The position numbers and the translations under genes were made by a program. From Glandiceps talaboti (lineage: Eukaryota > Hemichordata > Enteropneusta > Spengelidae): 64,000 bases of DNA. Of the stretch, positions 63,987 through 64,000 are shown piece after piece. Each line of letters starts with the position of its first letter. Position 1 is the stretch's first letter. A model generated the notes under the pieces. The model had not been told where the DNA came from, did not search any database, and saw only the letters and a program-made list of their open reading frames with translations. The stretch covers positions 30,343,455 through 30,407,454 of the forward strand of contig NC_135551.1 in NCBI RefSeq assembly GCF_964340395.1. The letters run 5' to 3'.

Positions 63987-64000
63987 CTTGAAATGAATGT
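63987..64000 (-). CDS. Possible 3' end of the exon equivalent to human DMD exon 42 (partial, window edge)
   Basis: A near-consensus donor, TTTCAAG|GTGAGT, lies on the minus strand with GT starting at 63,986. The 14 bases before it run off the window. Read in phase 0, as required to join the exon at 17,094, they end with codons for I-H-F-K; human exon 42 ends ESLK. That is too little to prove homology. It is proposed because no other candidate for the preceding exon is visible and its phase fits. It could equally be a chance donor-like sequence. Confidence 0.3.

Overview
This is eukaryotic DNA, AT-rich and intron-dominated, from an animal. The only protein-coding gene I can support is on the minus strand: the central rod of a dystrophin-family gene (DMD/UTRN orthologue). 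Ten exons lie between 17,094 and 3,354 and join into 1,785 nt (595 codons) of uninterrupted spectrin-repeat sequence with consistent splice phases. They align one-to-one with human DMD exons 43 to 53, except that human exons 49 and 50 are one exon here. Six of the ten have exactly the human length: exon 43 (173), 45 (176), 47 (150), 51 (233), 52 (118) and 53 (212 nt). The region covers roughly repeats R16 to R21 plus hinge 3. A strong splice donor at the right edge (63,986) may be the end of exon 42. If so, the intron before exon 43 is about 47 kb. Exon 54 and later are not in the window.

The species cannot be named. Near-vertebrate exon architecture, a single dystrophin/utrophin-like gene, dense minisatellites and small foldback transposons suggest a slowly evolving marine invertebrate such as a lancelet, hemichordate or lophotrochozoan. 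This is inference.

Layout. 1-3,353: intron after exon 53, with a 61-bp satellite and a remarkable 57-bp array. 3,354-17,094: ten exons with short to medium introns. These hold a 23-bp minisatellite (5.15-5.81 kb), an inverted pair of related MITEs bracketing exons 46-48, a CACTA-type foldback element and a second foldback whose arm became a minisatellite. 17,095-63,986: apparently one very long intron, with about twenty tandem arrays, (GA)n, (CA)n and (GTAC)n tracts, a tRNA-derived SINE, other SINE or LINE fragments and a small reverse-transcriptase relic. No exon was recognised there.

The most striking observation is at the 3' end of exon 53. Its last 57 bp, including the GTAAGT donor, are repeated in tandem so that twelve near-identical donors follow each other at exact 57-nt (19-codon) spacing, all in frame and without stops. 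Choice among them would insert 0 to 11 copies of a 19-residue segment into one dystrophin spectrin repeat.
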